This document shows, in pieces, positions 1-9,201 of a stretch of DNA of 64,000 nt (the stretch's first letter is position 1; each line of letters starts with the position of its first letter). The notes under the pieces are model-generated. The model saw nothing but the letters and a program-made list of their open reading frames with translations, made no database searches and was not told where the DNA came from. This DNA is from Mycobacteriaceae bacterium (GTDB lineage Bacteria; Pseudomonadota; Gammaproteobacteria; Burkholderiales; Burkholderiaceae_D), in contig CAJCHO010000113.1 in NCBI GenBank assembly GCA_903970145.1, positions 1 through 64,000 on the forward strand, read 5' to 3'. The position numbers and the translations under genes are program-made.

Positions 1-173
1 CGACCACTCCTACTCCTCAGAGACGATAGGCGCATGGCGCGACGGTTCCACGCCACATCCTCAGTAGCGCCCCGCCCCCGCCGCCCCTCAAAGTCTGCTC
101 TTTTGGCCGCGTTCGAGCGCCGGCGCGAGACTATGCTCGCAAGCACGGACCGGACTGCTGGACGGGCCGAGGA

Positions 174-182
174 TGATATAAT
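174..182 (+). promoter_or_regulatory. Extended -10 promoter upstream of yajC
   Basis: The sequence reads TGATATAAT: a perfect TATAAT hexamer at 177-182 preceded by the TGn extension. No good -35 hexamer lies at the usual distance, which fits an extended -10 sigma-70 promoter. It ends 37 bases before the preferred GTG start of yajC. Confidence 0.6.
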
Positions 183-219
183 TGAAAGTTATCAAATCGC
201 AGCAAATTCGGAGACAAAA

Positions 220-555
220 GTGCTGATTCAGAACGCCTACGCGCAGGGCGCCACCGCCGGCGCAGGGTTTGACTATCAAACCATGGGATTCATGGGCTTG
301 ATGATCGCCGTATTTTATTTCATGCTCATGCGCCCCCAGCAAAAGCGCGCCAAGGAATTGCGGGCCATGATCGCAGCGCTCGCTAGTGGCGATGAAGTGG
401 TTACGGTTGGCGGCTTGCTTGGCAAGATTACCAAGGTCAGCGAGCAGTATGTCGTGCTCGAGATCAGCGAAGGTCGCGATACTGCGACTGAAGTGCGCGT
501 CGAGAAGAGTGCCATTCAGCGTCTCATCCCCAAGGGCACGATCAAATCGATCTGA
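220..555 (+). CDS. yajC: Preprotein translocase subunit YajC
   Basis: Small inner-membrane partner of SecDF in the Sec translocon. The GTG start at 220 gives 111 residues, the normal YajC length, beginning VLIQNAYAQ. One transmembrane segment (about residues 25-42) is followed by the family hallmark MRPQQKRAKE and a soluble domain with GDEVVTVGGLLGKI. A GGAGA ribosome site lies six bases before the GTG. The frame stays open upstream to an ATG at 34, but that would add 62 residues foreign to the family and would put the promoter at 174-182 inside the gene. secD follows 60 bases downstream, the usual yajC-secD-secF order. Confidence 0.95.
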   Translation: MLIQNAYAQGATAGAGFDYQTMGFMGLMIAVFYFMLMRPQQKRAKELRAMIAALASGDEVVTVGGLLGKITKVSEQYVVLEISEGRDTATEVRVEKSAIQRLIPKGTIKSI

Positions 556-615
556 GCGTCGCTCGCTTGAACTCTGCCGAGCCGCCCGTCAACCTGACCG
601 CACGCTGAACCGCAC

Positions 616-2475
616 ATGAATCGTTACCCGCTCTGGAAGTATCTGGTCATCGCCGTGACCTTGGCGCTTGGCCTGCTGTATACCCTCCCCAATTTTTTTC
701 CGCTTGCGGCAACCGTCCAGGTTGCGAGTCTTAAGGCAACGGTCAAGGTCGATGCCGCGCTAAGGGACAAGGTCGTAGCGACGCTTGGCGATGCCAAGAT
801 CATTCCGGTACAGACCTACCTTGACGAAGGGCTGGCCCCGAGCCTGCGCGTGCGCCTGGCGAGCGACGAAGCCCAGTTGCAGGCCAAGGACGTTCTGGAA
901 AAGGCCCTCAATGCCGATCCGGCGGATCCTGCATATGTGGTGGCGCTGAACCGCATGTCGTCCAGTCCGGACTGGTTGACCGCGATTCATGCACTACCGA
1001 TGTATCTCGGCCTCGACTTGCGTGGAGGGGTGCATTTCCTGATGCAGGTCGACATGAAGAGTGCCGTAACCAAGCGCATCGACAGCATGCTCGGCGACGC
1101 GCGTACGGCATTGCGTGACAAGGGCATTCGCGCACAGTCGATCACCCGTGATGACCTAAAGCTGGAAATCAAGCTGGCCGACAATGACAGCGCGACGCGC
1201 GCCATGCCGGTGCTCCACGAGGCCCTGCCCGACATGCAATTGGCGCAGATTCCCGATGGGGGGCCATTCCGCATCGAGGGCACACTCCTGCCGGCGACGC
1301 TCAAGGCAATCCAGAGCAATGCGCTCAAGCAAAACATCAGCACCCTGCATAACCGGGTCAATCAGCTCGGAACCAGCGAGCCGGTCATCCAGCAGCAGGG
1401 CCAGGACCGGATCGTCGTCGAACTGCCGGGTATGCAGGACTCGATTCGTGCCAAGAACATCATCGGTCGCACTGCCACCCTGCAGGCGCGCATGGTCGAT
1501 AGCAGTCCCGAGGCTACCAGCGCCCTCATGTCCGGATCGGTCCCGCTGTCAGATGAGAAATTCCTCGAGCCCAATGGCCTGCCACTGTTGGTCAAAAAGG
1601 ATGTGATCTTCTCGGGTGACAACCTCAGCGACGCGCAACCCAACACCGACCAGCAAACCGGTGGCGCGGTCGTGAATCTGGTTCTGGATTCCAAAGGTGC
1701 CGCCCGGGTACGCGGTGTCTCGCGCGACAACATCGGCCAGCGCATGGCGCTAATCCTGTTCGAAAAAGGCAAGGGCGAGATCATTACCGCGCCGGTTATC
1801 CGCAGCGAACTCGGGGCCCGTTTCCAGATCAGCGGCTCCATGACCATTCCCCAGGCCAACGATACTGCACTGCTGCTGCGCTCGGGTGCCCTTGCCGCGC
1901 CCATGGAGATTATCGAGGAGCGCACCGTCGGCCCGTCACTGGGCGCCGATAATATTCGCCGCGGCTTCTTGTCCACCATCTACGGCTTTTGCGCCATCGC
2001 GATCTTCATGGTGCTTTACTACGCGCTCTTCGGACTGGTGTCGGTGGTTGCCCTGGCGTCCAATCTGCTCTTGCTAATCGGACTTCTGTCGATCATGCAG
2101 GCGACCGTGACCTTACCCGGCATCGCCGCGATTGCGCTCGCGCTCGGCATGGCGATCGACTCCAACGTGCTGATCAACGAACGTATTCGCGAGGAGTTGC
2201 GCAACGGGACGGCGCCCCAGTCGGCGATTGCCGCGGGCTATGAGCGCGCCTTCGGAACGATTTTTGATTCGAACATCACGACCCTGATCGCCGGCCTGTC
2301 TCTGCTTGCCTTCGGATCCGGCCCGGTGCGCGGATTTGCCGTGGTGCATTGCCTCGGGATCGCAACCTCGATCTTCTCATCGGTGTTCATTTCACGGGGC
2401 ATCATCAATCTGCTCTACGGCGGGCGCAAGCGCCTGGCACGTCTTGCCATCGGGCAGGTCTGGAAGCCGGCGTGA
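616..2475 (+). CDS. secD: Protein translocase subunit SecD
   Basis: SecD works with SecF as a proton-driven factor that helps pull exported proteins out of the SecYEG channel on the periplasmic side. The 619 residues show an N-terminal membrane segment (about 9-27), the conserved motif LGLDLRGGVHFLMQVD near residue 133, a large periplasmic part with the GARFQISG motif, and a C-terminal block of five membrane segments (about 450-610) with ALGMAIDSNVLINERIRE, which carries the functional Asp of TM4. Length matches proteobacterial SecD. It lies between yajC and secF in one transcription unit. Confidence 0.97.
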   Translation: MNRYPLWKYLVIAVTLALGLLYTLPNFFPLAATVQVASLKATVKVDAALRDKVVATLGDAKIIPVQTYLDEGLAPSLRVRLASDEAQLQAKDVLEKALNADPADPAYVVALNRMSSSPDWLTAIHALPMYLGLDLRGGVHFLMQVDMKSAVTKRIDSMLGDARTALRDKGIRAQSITRDDLKLEIKLADNDSATRAMPVLHEALPDMQLAQIPDGGPFRIEGTLLPATLKAIQSNALKQNISTLHNRVNQLGTSEPVIQQQGQDRIVVELPGMQDSIRAKNIIGRTATLQARMVDSSPEATSALMSGSVPLSDEKFLEPNGLPLLVKKDVIFSGDNLSDAQPNTDQQTGGAVVNLVLDSKGAARVRGVSRDNIGQRMALILFEKGKGEIITAPVIRSELGARFQISGSMTIPQANDTALLLRSGALAAPMEIIEERTVGPSLGADNIRRGFLSTIYGFCAIAIFMVLYYALFGLVSVVALASNLLLLIGLLSIMQATVTLPGIAAIALALGMAIDSNVLINERIREELRNGTAPQSAIAAGYERAFGTIFDSNITTLIAGLSLLAFGSGPVRGFAVVHCLGIATSIFSSVFISRGIINLLYGGRKRLARLAIGQVWKPA

Positions 2476-2513
2476 TGTGCCTGCTCGCTAACTGAATCTA
2501 ATACGGGATCCCC

Positions 2514-3482
2514 ATGGAGTTCTTCCGGATCAAGCGTGACATACCATTCATGCGCCATGCGCTGGTATTCAATGCCATCTCGCTGGCTACATTTCTGGCC
2601 GCAATATTCTTTCTGGCCACTCGCGGCCTGAATTACAGCATCGAATTCACCGGCGGCGTCGAAGTCGAAGCGCGCTACGCCAGCGCCGTCGACGTCGATG
2701 CCCTGCGTGCCGCGCTGGATGCGGCCGGCATTCATGAGCCCCAGGTTCAGAACTTCGGCACGCAGCGCGATATCATCCTGCGCCTTTCACCCAAGGACAT
2801 CGCCAGCGCACCGAGCATCCGCGACGCCGAATCGGCGGCCCCCAAGCTCGACGAACAACTGCTGCTTGCCAATGTGCTTGCCAAGGCGGGGGACAAGCCC
2901 GAAATCATGCGCGACGATTTCGTGGGTCCGCAGGTGGGCCAGGAGCTCGCCTACGATGGTGCCATGGCACTTCTTGCCGTGGTCGGATTCATCATCGCGT
3001 ATCTGTGGTTCCGCTTCGAGTGGAAATTCGCGGTCGCAGCGATCGTGGCCAACCTGCACGACGTCGTCATCATCCTCGGATTCTTTGCCCTGTTTCAGTG
3101 GGAATTTTCCTTGACGGTGCTGGCAGCGACGCTCGCGGTGCTCGGCTACTCGGTCAATGAGTCGGTGGTTATCGCCGACCGGATCCGCGAAAACTTTCGC
3201 AAGCAGCGGCGCGCCTCCGTCGATAGCGTCATCGACAACGCCATCACGAGCACCATTTCACGGACCATCATCACACACGGGCTCACCGAGACCATGGTTC
3301 TATCCATGCTCTTTCTGGGCGGTGCGACGCTGCATTACTTCGCCGTTGCCCTGACCATCGGGATCCTGTTCGGTATCTATTCGTCCGTGCTGGTGATGGC
3401 CCCGATCACGCGCTGGCTGGGTGTCAAGCGCGAAGACCTCATCAAGCCGGTCAGGAAAGAGTCGTCAGGCGAGGTCGTCTGA
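2514..3482 (+). CDS. secF: Protein translocase subunit SecF
   Basis: SecF forms the SecDF complex in the inner membrane. The protein of 322 residues has an N-terminal membrane helix (about 18-38), the motif LNYSIEFTGGVEVE, a short periplasmic domain, and five C-terminal membrane segments including VLGYSVNESVVIADRIREN, the SecF counterpart of the SecD TM4 motif. The start ATG lies 38 bases after the secD stop. Its TGA shares one base with the ATG of the following cytochrome gene (TGATG), so the two are probably translationally coupled. Confidence 0.97.
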   Translation: MEFFRIKRDIPFMRHALVFNAISLATFLAAIFFLATRGLNYSIEFTGGVEVEARYASAVDVDALRAALDAAGIHEPQVQNFGTQRDIILRLSPKDIASAPSIRDAESAAPKLDEQLLLANVLAKAGDKPEIMRDDFVGPQVGQELAYDGAMALLAVVGFIIAYLWFRFEWKFAVAAIVANLHDVVIILGFFALFQWEFSLTVLAATLAVLGYSVNESVVIADRIRENFRKQRRASVDSVIDNAITSTISRTIITHGLTETMVLSMLFLGGATLHYFAVALTIGILFGIYSSVLVMAPITRWLGVKREDLIKPVRKESSGEVV

Positions 3483-4195
3483 TGTCGGCGGCGCCACCGG
3501 GCCGCGCCGCCGCCCAGAGCGCTGCACCGGTGCGCGTGTGGGACTTGCCGATCCGCCTGTTCCACTGGCTGCTGGTCGTACTGGTCAGCTTTTCGATCGT
3601 CACCGCCCAGCTGGGCGAGGCCTGGATCGAGTGGCACATGCGTTCGGGCTACACCATACTCGCGCTGCTCGTGTTTCGCCTCGTGTGGGGCTTCATCGGT
3701 CCGCACACGGCGCGCTTTTCCAGTTTTGTCGCGAGTCCGCGCAGAATTGCCGCCTATGTGCGCGGCGGCATGCGCGAGCACGGTGCTGGCCACAGCCCCC
3801 TTGGTGCAGCCGCCGTCCTGTTGATTCTTTTCATCCTGTCGATCCAGGTAGCAAGCGGCCTGTTCGCCAATGACGATATTGCCAGCGAGGGGGTACTGGC
3901 TGCCTGGGTGAGCAAGGCGACCAGCGACTGGTTTGCGGGCCTGCACGATCTGAACGCCTGGTTTATTTACGGTGCCATCGCGCTGCATCTGGGCGCGATC
4001 GCTTTCTACCAGTTCGCGCGCTCGCGCAACCTGGTCGGTCCGATGATCAGTGGCGATGCGCCGGCCAGCGAGGATTCCCCCACCAGCCCGGTACGCGATG
4101 GCTGGGGCACGCGCCTATCCGCCCTGATACTTTTCGCCCTGATTGCCTGCGCCGTGTATTTTCTCGCTCATCTGGCGCCGCCGGCACTTGGCTAG
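3482..4195 (+). CDS. Cytochrome b561-family membrane protein
   Basis: A 237-residue protein of the prokaryotic cytochrome b561 / NiFe-hydrogenase b-subunit family, expected to carry haem b and pass electrons in the inner membrane. Visible are the opening VWDLPIRLFHWLL, four hydrophobic segments and histidines placed to bind haem (LFHWLL, EWHMRSGY, GLHDLNAW, ALHLGAIAF). Its start overlaps the secF stop by one base (TGATG), indicating co-expression with the Sec genes. No c-type cytochrome or dehydrogenase partner is adjacent, so the electron donor is unknown. Confidence 0.85.
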   Translation: MSAAPPGRAAAQSAAPVRVWDLPIRLFHWLLVVLVSFSIVTAQLGEAWIEWHMRSGYTILALLVFRLVWGFIGPHTARFSSFVASPRRIAAYVRGGMREHGAGHSPLGAAAVLLILFILSIQVASGLFANDDIASEGVLAAWVSKATSDWFAGLHDLNAWFIYGAIALHLGAIAFYQFARSRNLVGPMISGDAPASEDSPTSPVRDGWGTRLSALILFALIACAVYFLAHLAPPALG

Positions 4196-4204
4196 GGTGC
4201 CACC

Positions 4205-5167
4205 GTGAATCTGAACCAGCTGCGCTTTGTTCGCGAGGCAGTTCGCCAGAACTTCAATCTCTCGGCGGCGGCAGCGGTCCTGTTTACCTCACAGCCGGGT
4301 GTCTCCAAGGGCATCATGGAACTCGAGGCGGAGCTCGGTGTCGAGATTTTTGTGCGCCATGGAAAGCGCATCAAATCCCTGACCGAACCGGGTCTCGTCA
4401 TCCTGCCGATTATCGAGAGGCTACTGGCCGAGGCGGACAATCTCAAGCGCGCCGGGGCAGAGTTCATTGCGCGCGATTCGGGGCGCCTTACCATCGCCAC
4501 CACCCACACCCAGGCGCGTTATACCCTGCCCACGGTGATCGCCAAGTTCACCAGTCGCTATCCGAATGTGCATCTGACGCTGCTCCAGGGGAATCCGCCG
4601 CAGCTCGCGCAGATGGTGCTGCACGGTCAGGCTGATATCGCGATCGCAACTGAAGCCATCGCGCAAACGCCGGGCCTGGTCAGCATTCCCTGCTTCGAAT
4701 GGCAGCACGCGATCGTCGTGCCCCGTAAGCACCCGCTCGCGCACTTTGCCGATCGACCCAAGGACCTGGGTCTCGATGATCTCGCGCGCTATCCGCTCGT
4801 TACCTATGACGCTGCATTTGCCGGGAGACGCAAGATCGACGAGGCCTTCGCGCGCCGCAATCTGTCCCCCGACGTCGTGCTGTGTGCCATCGACGCCGAC
4901 GTCATCAAGACCTATGTCGAAGCCGGGCTCGGGGTCGGCATAGTGGCCGAGATAGCGGTTGACGCACGACGCGACAAGGATCTCGTGAGCATTCTCGCCG
5001 GGCACCTGTTTGGCAGCAATGTCACGCATCTGGCTATGCGACGCGATACCTTTCAGCGCGGTTACGTTTTCACCTTTATCGAGCTGCTCACGCCCGGCTT
5101 CGATCGTGCGATGATCGAGCGCCTGCTGTTTGCCGCCGACGGCGGTCCGTCCAACTACCTTCTCTAG
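4205..5167 (+). CDS. cysB: LysR-family regulator, CysB-like
   Basis: Transcription factor of 320 residues in the CysB/Cbl branch of the LysR family, which controls sulfate assimilation with acetylserine or adenosine-phosphosulfate type effectors. It opens MNLNQLRFVREAVRQNFNLS with an HTH near 18-40 (SQPGVSKGIMELEAELG) and the CysB-typical FVRHGKRIKSLTEPG. The binding fold starts near residue 93 with LTIATTHTQARYTLP, a CysB signature for the ligand site. The start is GTG. No sulfur genes are adjacent; marC starts one base after its stop. Cbl-type function cannot be excluded. Confidence 0.88.
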   Translation: MNLNQLRFVREAVRQNFNLSAAAAVLFTSQPGVSKGIMELEAELGVEIFVRHGKRIKSLTEPGLVILPIIERLLAEADNLKRAGAEFIARDSGRLTIATTHTQARYTLPTVIAKFTSRYPNVHLTLLQGNPPQLAQMVLHGQADIAIATEAIAQTPGLVSIPCFEWQHAIVVPRKHPLAHFADRPKDLGLDDLARYPLVTYDAAFAGRRKIDEAFARRNLSPDVVLCAIDADVIKTYVEAGLGVGIVAEIAVDARRDKDLVSILAGHLFGSNVTHLAMRRDTFQRGYVFTFIELLTPGFDRAMIERLLFAADGGPSNYLL

Positions 5168-5168
5168 C

Positions 5169-5801
5169 ATGCACAGCTTTGACATCATCAAGATGTTTCT
5201 GGCGCTGCTCGCTCTCGTCAATCCGATCGGAGCAATCCCCTTTTTCATCAGTTTTACCCAGGGGGATACGCGCGAACAGCGAGCTCGTGTGGTACGCGTT
5301 GCTTCGCTGTCGGTCGGCCTCGTAATTGCCGCCGCAGCACTCGCGGGTGAGCGCTTCATCGGCTTTTTCGGGGTCTCGGTGGACGCCTTTGAGGTTGGTG
5401 GCGGGGTAATCATGATGCTCATGGCGATCAGCATGATCAATGCACAGGTCGGAGGATCGAAAAACACTCCTGAGGAATCGATCGAGGCAGCAGCGCGGGC
5501 CAGCATCGCGGTAGTGCCACTGGCGATTCCCCTGCTGGCCGGCCCCGGCACCATCAGCACGGTCATGATCTACGCGGGACGCTTTACCGCCTGGTGGCAG
5601 TATCTGGCGCTCGCTGGTTGCGGATTTGCGATTGCGCTCGTCACCTTCGTGTCGCTCTCGCTGGCCGAACCGATCAGCCGGCTGGTCGGGCGTACCGGAA
5701 TCAATATTGCGACGCGCTTGATGGGTCTAATGCTGGCGGCCTTGTCGGTGGAATTCGTGGTGGGTGGACTTCAGGGGATGATTCCTGCGCTGCGCCACTG
5801 A
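5169..5801 (+). CDS. MarC-family integral membrane protein
   Basis: A 210-residue polytopic protein of the MarC/UPF0056 family, whose transport role is unsettled. It shows six hydrophobic segments and the family motifs FLALLALVNPIGAIPFF at the N-terminus and PLAIPLLAGPGTISTVM in the middle. The ATG at 5169 was chosen because it fits family length; an in-frame start at 5130 would run back into the preceding gene. It follows the regulator gene with a single base between them, so the two are probably cotranscribed. Confidence 0.88.
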   Translation: MHSFDIIKMFLALLALVNPIGAIPFFISFTQGDTREQRARVVRVASLSVGLVIAAAALAGERFIGFFGVSVDAFEVGGGVIMMLMAISMINAQVGGSKNTPEESIEAAARASIAVVPLAIPLLAGPGTISTVMIYAGRFTAWWQYLALAGCGFAIALVTFVSLSLAEPISRLVGRTGINIATRLMGLMLAALSVEFVVGGLQGMIPALRH

Positions 5802-6002
5802 GGTGTCACAGTTGCACGGCACTTGGGGAAACCACCATTGCACGCCCACATCAGGACTGTAACAATGCCTCGGCGAATCGACCGGCGGTTTGCAGCCGGG
5901 CGTCACAAGAACAGTCAGGCCGCGCGAAGGCAAGCGTGGTGCCGATGGAGATGTTGTGATCGGGTCCGCGCCTGACACCTTATACCCACCTGGGAGTGAC
6001 CG
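5802..6002. other. Intergenic region before the TRAP operon
   Basis: About 200 bases without a convincing gene. A GGGAG ribosome site lies just before the dctP ATG. I see no clear terminator after marC and no convincing -35/-10 pair, although the TRAP operon promoter probably sits here. Confidence 0.4.
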
Positions 6003-7004
6003 ATGAGAAGTCTGAGTTTTGTTATGGTGCTCGCCGTCTCGCTGGTTTGCGGCGCAGCCGCGGCAGCGGATCCGATCATCATCAAGTTTTCCCACGTCGT
6101 CGCCAAGGACACACCCAAAGGCAAGGCGGCCGAGCGCTTTAAGCAGCTTGCTGAAATGCGCACCAATGGTCGGGTGCGCATCGAGCTCTTTCCCAATAGC
6201 ACGCTCTACAAGGACAAGGAAGAAATGGAGGCTCTGCAGCTGGGCGCGGTGCAGATGCTGGCTCCCTCACTGGCCAAATTCGGGCCGCTGGGCGTCAAGG
6301 AATTCGAGGTCTTCGATCTGCCCTACATCTTTCCCGACAAGGCGGTCTTGCAGCGTGTCACCGAAGGCCCGATCGGCGCGCAGCTGTTTGCCAAGCTAGA
6401 GACCCACGGAATCAAGGGTCTGGCGTACTGGGACAATGGATTCAAGGTTATGAGCGCCAACCGGCCCTTGCATACCCCCGAGGACTTTCGCGGCCTGAAA
6501 ATGCGCATCCAGGCATCCAAGGTCCTTGACGCGCAGTTCCGTGCGCTCGGTGCAAATCCCCAGGTCATGGCCTTTTCCGACGTCTATCAGGGGCTTCAGA
6601 CCGGGGTGGTCGACGGCACCGAGAATCCGCCTTCAAACCTCTATACCCAGAAGATGTATGAGGTGCAGAAGAACGTCACGGTGTCCAACCACGGCTACCT
6701 CGGTTACGCGGTCATCGTCAACAAGAAATTCTGGGAAGAACTCCCGCCGGACATCCGCAGCGCGCTCGAGGATGCCATGAAAGACGCAACCCGCTATGCC
6801 AACGCGATCGCCCAGCAGGAAAACGATGAAGATCTAGCACGCATCAAGGCCAGCGGCAAGTCCGATGTTTACTACCTGACCGACGCGGAGAAGGCCAGCT
6901 GGCGCGCGGCACTCCTGCCCGTGCAAAAGTCGATGGCATCGCGCATTGGCGCCGATCTGATCGATTCGATCAACAAGGAATCGGCGGCCCTCGGCTACAA
7001 GTAA
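6003..7004 (+). CDS. dctP: TRAP transporter substrate-binding protein DctP
   Basis: Periplasmic binding protein (333 residues) of a tripartite TRAP transporter, delivering an organic acid to the DctQM membrane pair. It has a cleavable signal peptide ending near AAAAA, then IIIKFSHVVAKDTPKGKAAE, the typical start of the DctP family, the MRIQASKVLDAQFRALGANP segment carrying the ligand arginine, and GVVDGTENPPSNLY. This resembles C4-dicarboxylate-type DctP, but the ligand cannot be fixed from sequence. It leads the dctPQM operon and is closely similar to the orphan binding protein at 60089-61141. Confidence 0.93.
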   Translation: MRSLSFVMVLAVSLVCGAAAAADPIIIKFSHVVAKDTPKGKAAERFKQLAEMRTNGRVRIELFPNSTLYKDKEEMEALQLGAVQMLAPSLAKFGPLGVKEFEVFDLPYIFPDKAVLQRVTEGPIGAQLFAKLETHGIKGLAYWDNGFKVMSANRPLHTPEDFRGLKMRIQASKVLDAQFRALGANPQVMAFSDVYQGLQTGVVDGTENPPSNLYTQKMYEVQKNVTVSNHGYLGYAVIVNKKFWEELPPDIRSALEDAMKDATRYANAIAQQENDEDLARIKASGKSDVYYLTDAEKASWRAALLPVQKSMASRIGADLIDSINKESAALGYK

Positions 7005-7034
7005 AGCGCACTACGGGTCGGACAGGGGGGCGCC

Positions 7035-7643
7035 ATGTGGCGGCTTGTGAACCGGATCATCGATCATCTCGAAGAGTGGCTCATCGCCGCGTTGCTGGCC
7101 GTGGCAACGTCGATCGTATTTCTCGCCGTGGTGCACCGCTTCGCGTCCGGAGTGCCGGTGCTTCAGCCCTTTACGGCGCGTATCGACATGGGGTGGGCCG
7201 AGGAGTTGTCCATATTCATGATCGTGTGGATGGCCAAGTTCGGCGCCGCCTATGGTGTGCGCATGGGCACCCACGTCGGAGTCGACGTCCTCGTCAATCG
7301 CCTCGCACCGGCCAAGCGTCGCATCGTAGTGACTGCGGGTCTGATCGGTGGAGTCGTGTTCACTGCCGTGATCGGTACCCTCGGCGCAAATTTTGTCTGG
7401 CAGCTGGCAGGAACAGATCAGACCTCTGACCAGATGGAAGTGCCGGTGTGGATTGTCTACCTGTGCATTCCGCTCGGCTCCTACCTGATGTGCTTTCGCT
7501 TCGTGCAGATCGCCTGGCGCTACTGGCGCACGGGAGAGATCCCGCATCGTGATCACGGCCACGTGGAAGGTGTGGACGCATCCGCACTGGATCTGAGCCA
7601 GCTCGGTGGCGATGCCGGGACGGGCGGAGGAGGGCGGCCATGA
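7035..7643 (+). CDS. dctQ: TRAP transporter small permease DctQ
   Basis: Small membrane subunit of the TRAP transporter, 202 residues with four transmembrane segments. The segment MGWAEELSIFMIVWMAKFGAA is typical of DctQ. The last 45 residues are a charged, Gly-rich tail (DLSQLGGDAGTGGGG) without a known domain. It starts 30 bases after dctP, and its stop overlaps the dctM start by four bases (ATGA), so the two membrane subunits are translationally coupled. Confidence 0.92.
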   Translation: MWRLVNRIIDHLEEWLIAALLAVATSIVFLAVVHRFASGVPVLQPFTARIDMGWAEELSIFMIVWMAKFGAAYGVRMGTHVGVDVLVNRLAPAKRRIVVTAGLIGGVVFTAVIGTLGANFVWQLAGTDQTSDQMEVPVWIVYLCIPLGSYLMCFRFVQIAWRYWRTGEIPHRDHGHVEGVDASALDLSQLGGDAGTGGGGRP

Positions 7644-9127
7644 ACGCGGTCATCATCTTTGCGCTTCTGATTGCCTTGATGCTTACCGGCATGCCGGTGT
7701 CGATTTCGCTGGGTCTGACGGTACTCACCTTCCTGTTCACGATGACCGACGTGCCGGTCACCGCAGTTGCCCTGAAGCTGTTCAAAGGCATCGAAAATTT
7801 CGGCATTCTGGCAATTCCGTTTTTCATACTTGCCGGCAATTTCCTGACCCACGGCGGCGTCGCGCGCCGCATGATCAATTTCACGGTCAGCATAGTGGGG
7901 CACTTCTATGGGGGCCTCGCCTTGTCCGGCGTGCTCGCCTGTGCGCTATTTGCCGCCATCTCCGGCTCATCGGTGGCAACCGTGGTCGCGATCGGCTCGA
8001 TCATCCTGCCGGCGATGACCAAGGCTGGATTTCCCAAGCGCTTCGGTGCCGGCGTGATCACCACTTCGGGGGCGCTCGGGATCCTCGTGCCACCATCGAT
8101 CGTCATGGTGCTCTACGCGGTATCAACCAATAATTCGATAAGCGAGCTGTTTGTCGCCGGCATTGTCCCGGGTATCGTGCTGGCCCTGATGCTCGGCACG
8201 ACTACCTGGTATCTGGCGCGCAAGCATGACTACCCACGCGTTCAGCTGTTCCCGGATCGTGGTTTTGCCGCACAGACAGTGAGCGCCTTCTACGGTGTGT
8301 TCGTGTGTTTGGCGGCCTCGACAGTGCCGGCGCTGCCCCTGATCGCGCTGCTGCTGCATGTTACGCAGAACCGCTTTCTCTCAATTGTGGTGTCGTTCAT
8401 TGTCTGGCTGCCAATCATTTATCAGATCGCCAAACGCCGTACCTTCGGCCTGCAATTCGAGGGCCTCGCAGTCTGGAAGGCATACTGGCAGAGCATCTGG
8501 GGCTTGCTTCTTATCGTCTTGGTAATCGGCGGAATTTACTCAGGCGTATTCACGCCGACCGAAGCCGCAGCCACCGCGGCAGTCTATGCGTTTGTTGTGG
8601 TGACCTTTGTCTACAAGGAGCTGCCGCTCAAGCGGATTCCGCAGGTGCTGATGGATTCGGCTTCGATGAGTGCCATGCTGCTCTACATCATCACCAATGC
8701 CTTCGTGTTCTCGTTTCTTATGGTCAGCGAGCATATTCCGCAGGCCATGACAGACTGGCTGACCAGTCAGGGGCTCGGTCAGGTGGCATTTCTTGCAGTC
8801 GTCAATATCGTCCTGCTGGTTGCGGGCAACGTGATGGAGCCCTCGTCGATCGTGCTGGTACTGGCACCGATGCTGTTCCCGGTCGCGCAAGCTTTGGGCA
8901 TCAATCCGATCCACTTTGGTGTACTGATGATGGTCAATATGGAGGTCGGCCTGTGCCATCCGCCGGTCGGCCTGAACCTGTATGTTGGATCGGGCGTCGC
9001 CAAAATGGGTATCTCGGAAATTACCGTCGCGGTCATTCCCTGGCTGCTGACGATGCTGGTTTTCCTCGTCCTTGTGACCTATTGGCCGGCCCTCTCGCTT
9101 TGGCTGCCGGGACTGCTGCTGCATTAG
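7640..9127 (+). CDS. dctM: TRAP transporter large permease DctM
   Basis: Large membrane subunit that carries out sodium-driven uptake of the substrate handed over by DctP. At 495 residues it is somewhat longer than the roughly 430 typical of DctM, through an insertion around residues 215-290. Motifs include GMPVSISLG, FFILAGNFLTHGGVARRM, SGSSVATVVAIGSIILPAM and TSGALGILVPPSIVMVLYA, then PTEAAATAAVYAF and HFGVLMMVNMEVGLCHPPVG in the second half. Coupled to dctQ by ATGA. The gene ends the operon. Confidence 0.93.
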   Translation: MNAVIIFALLIALMLTGMPVSISLGLTVLTFLFTMTDVPVTAVALKLFKGIENFGILAIPFFILAGNFLTHGGVARRMINFTVSIVGHFYGGLALSGVLACALFAAISGSSVATVVAIGSIILPAMTKAGFPKRFGAGVITTSGALGILVPPSIVMVLYAVSTNNSISELFVAGIVPGIVLALMLGTTTWYLARKHDYPRVQLFPDRGFAAQTVSAFYGVFVCLAASTVPALPLIALLLHVTQNRFLSIVVSFIVWLPIIYQIAKRRTFGLQFEGLAVWKAYWQSIWGLLLIVLVIGGIYSGVFTPTEAAATAAVYAFVVVTFVYKELPLKRIPQVLMDSASMSAMLLYIITNAFVFSFLMVSEHIPQAMTDWLTSQGLGQVAFLAVVNIVLLVAGNVMEPSSIVLVLAPMLFPVAQALGINPIHFGVLMMVNMEVGLCHPPVGLNLYVGSGVAKMGISEITVAVIPWLLTMLVFLVLVTYWPALSLWLPGLLLH

Positions 9128-9201
9128 CCTATCTCGCGCTCACCGGCTGCTTGAGGGATTTGGGCTAGACTAGTTGCCGCCGTCATCACCTCAGAGTTGT
9201 C

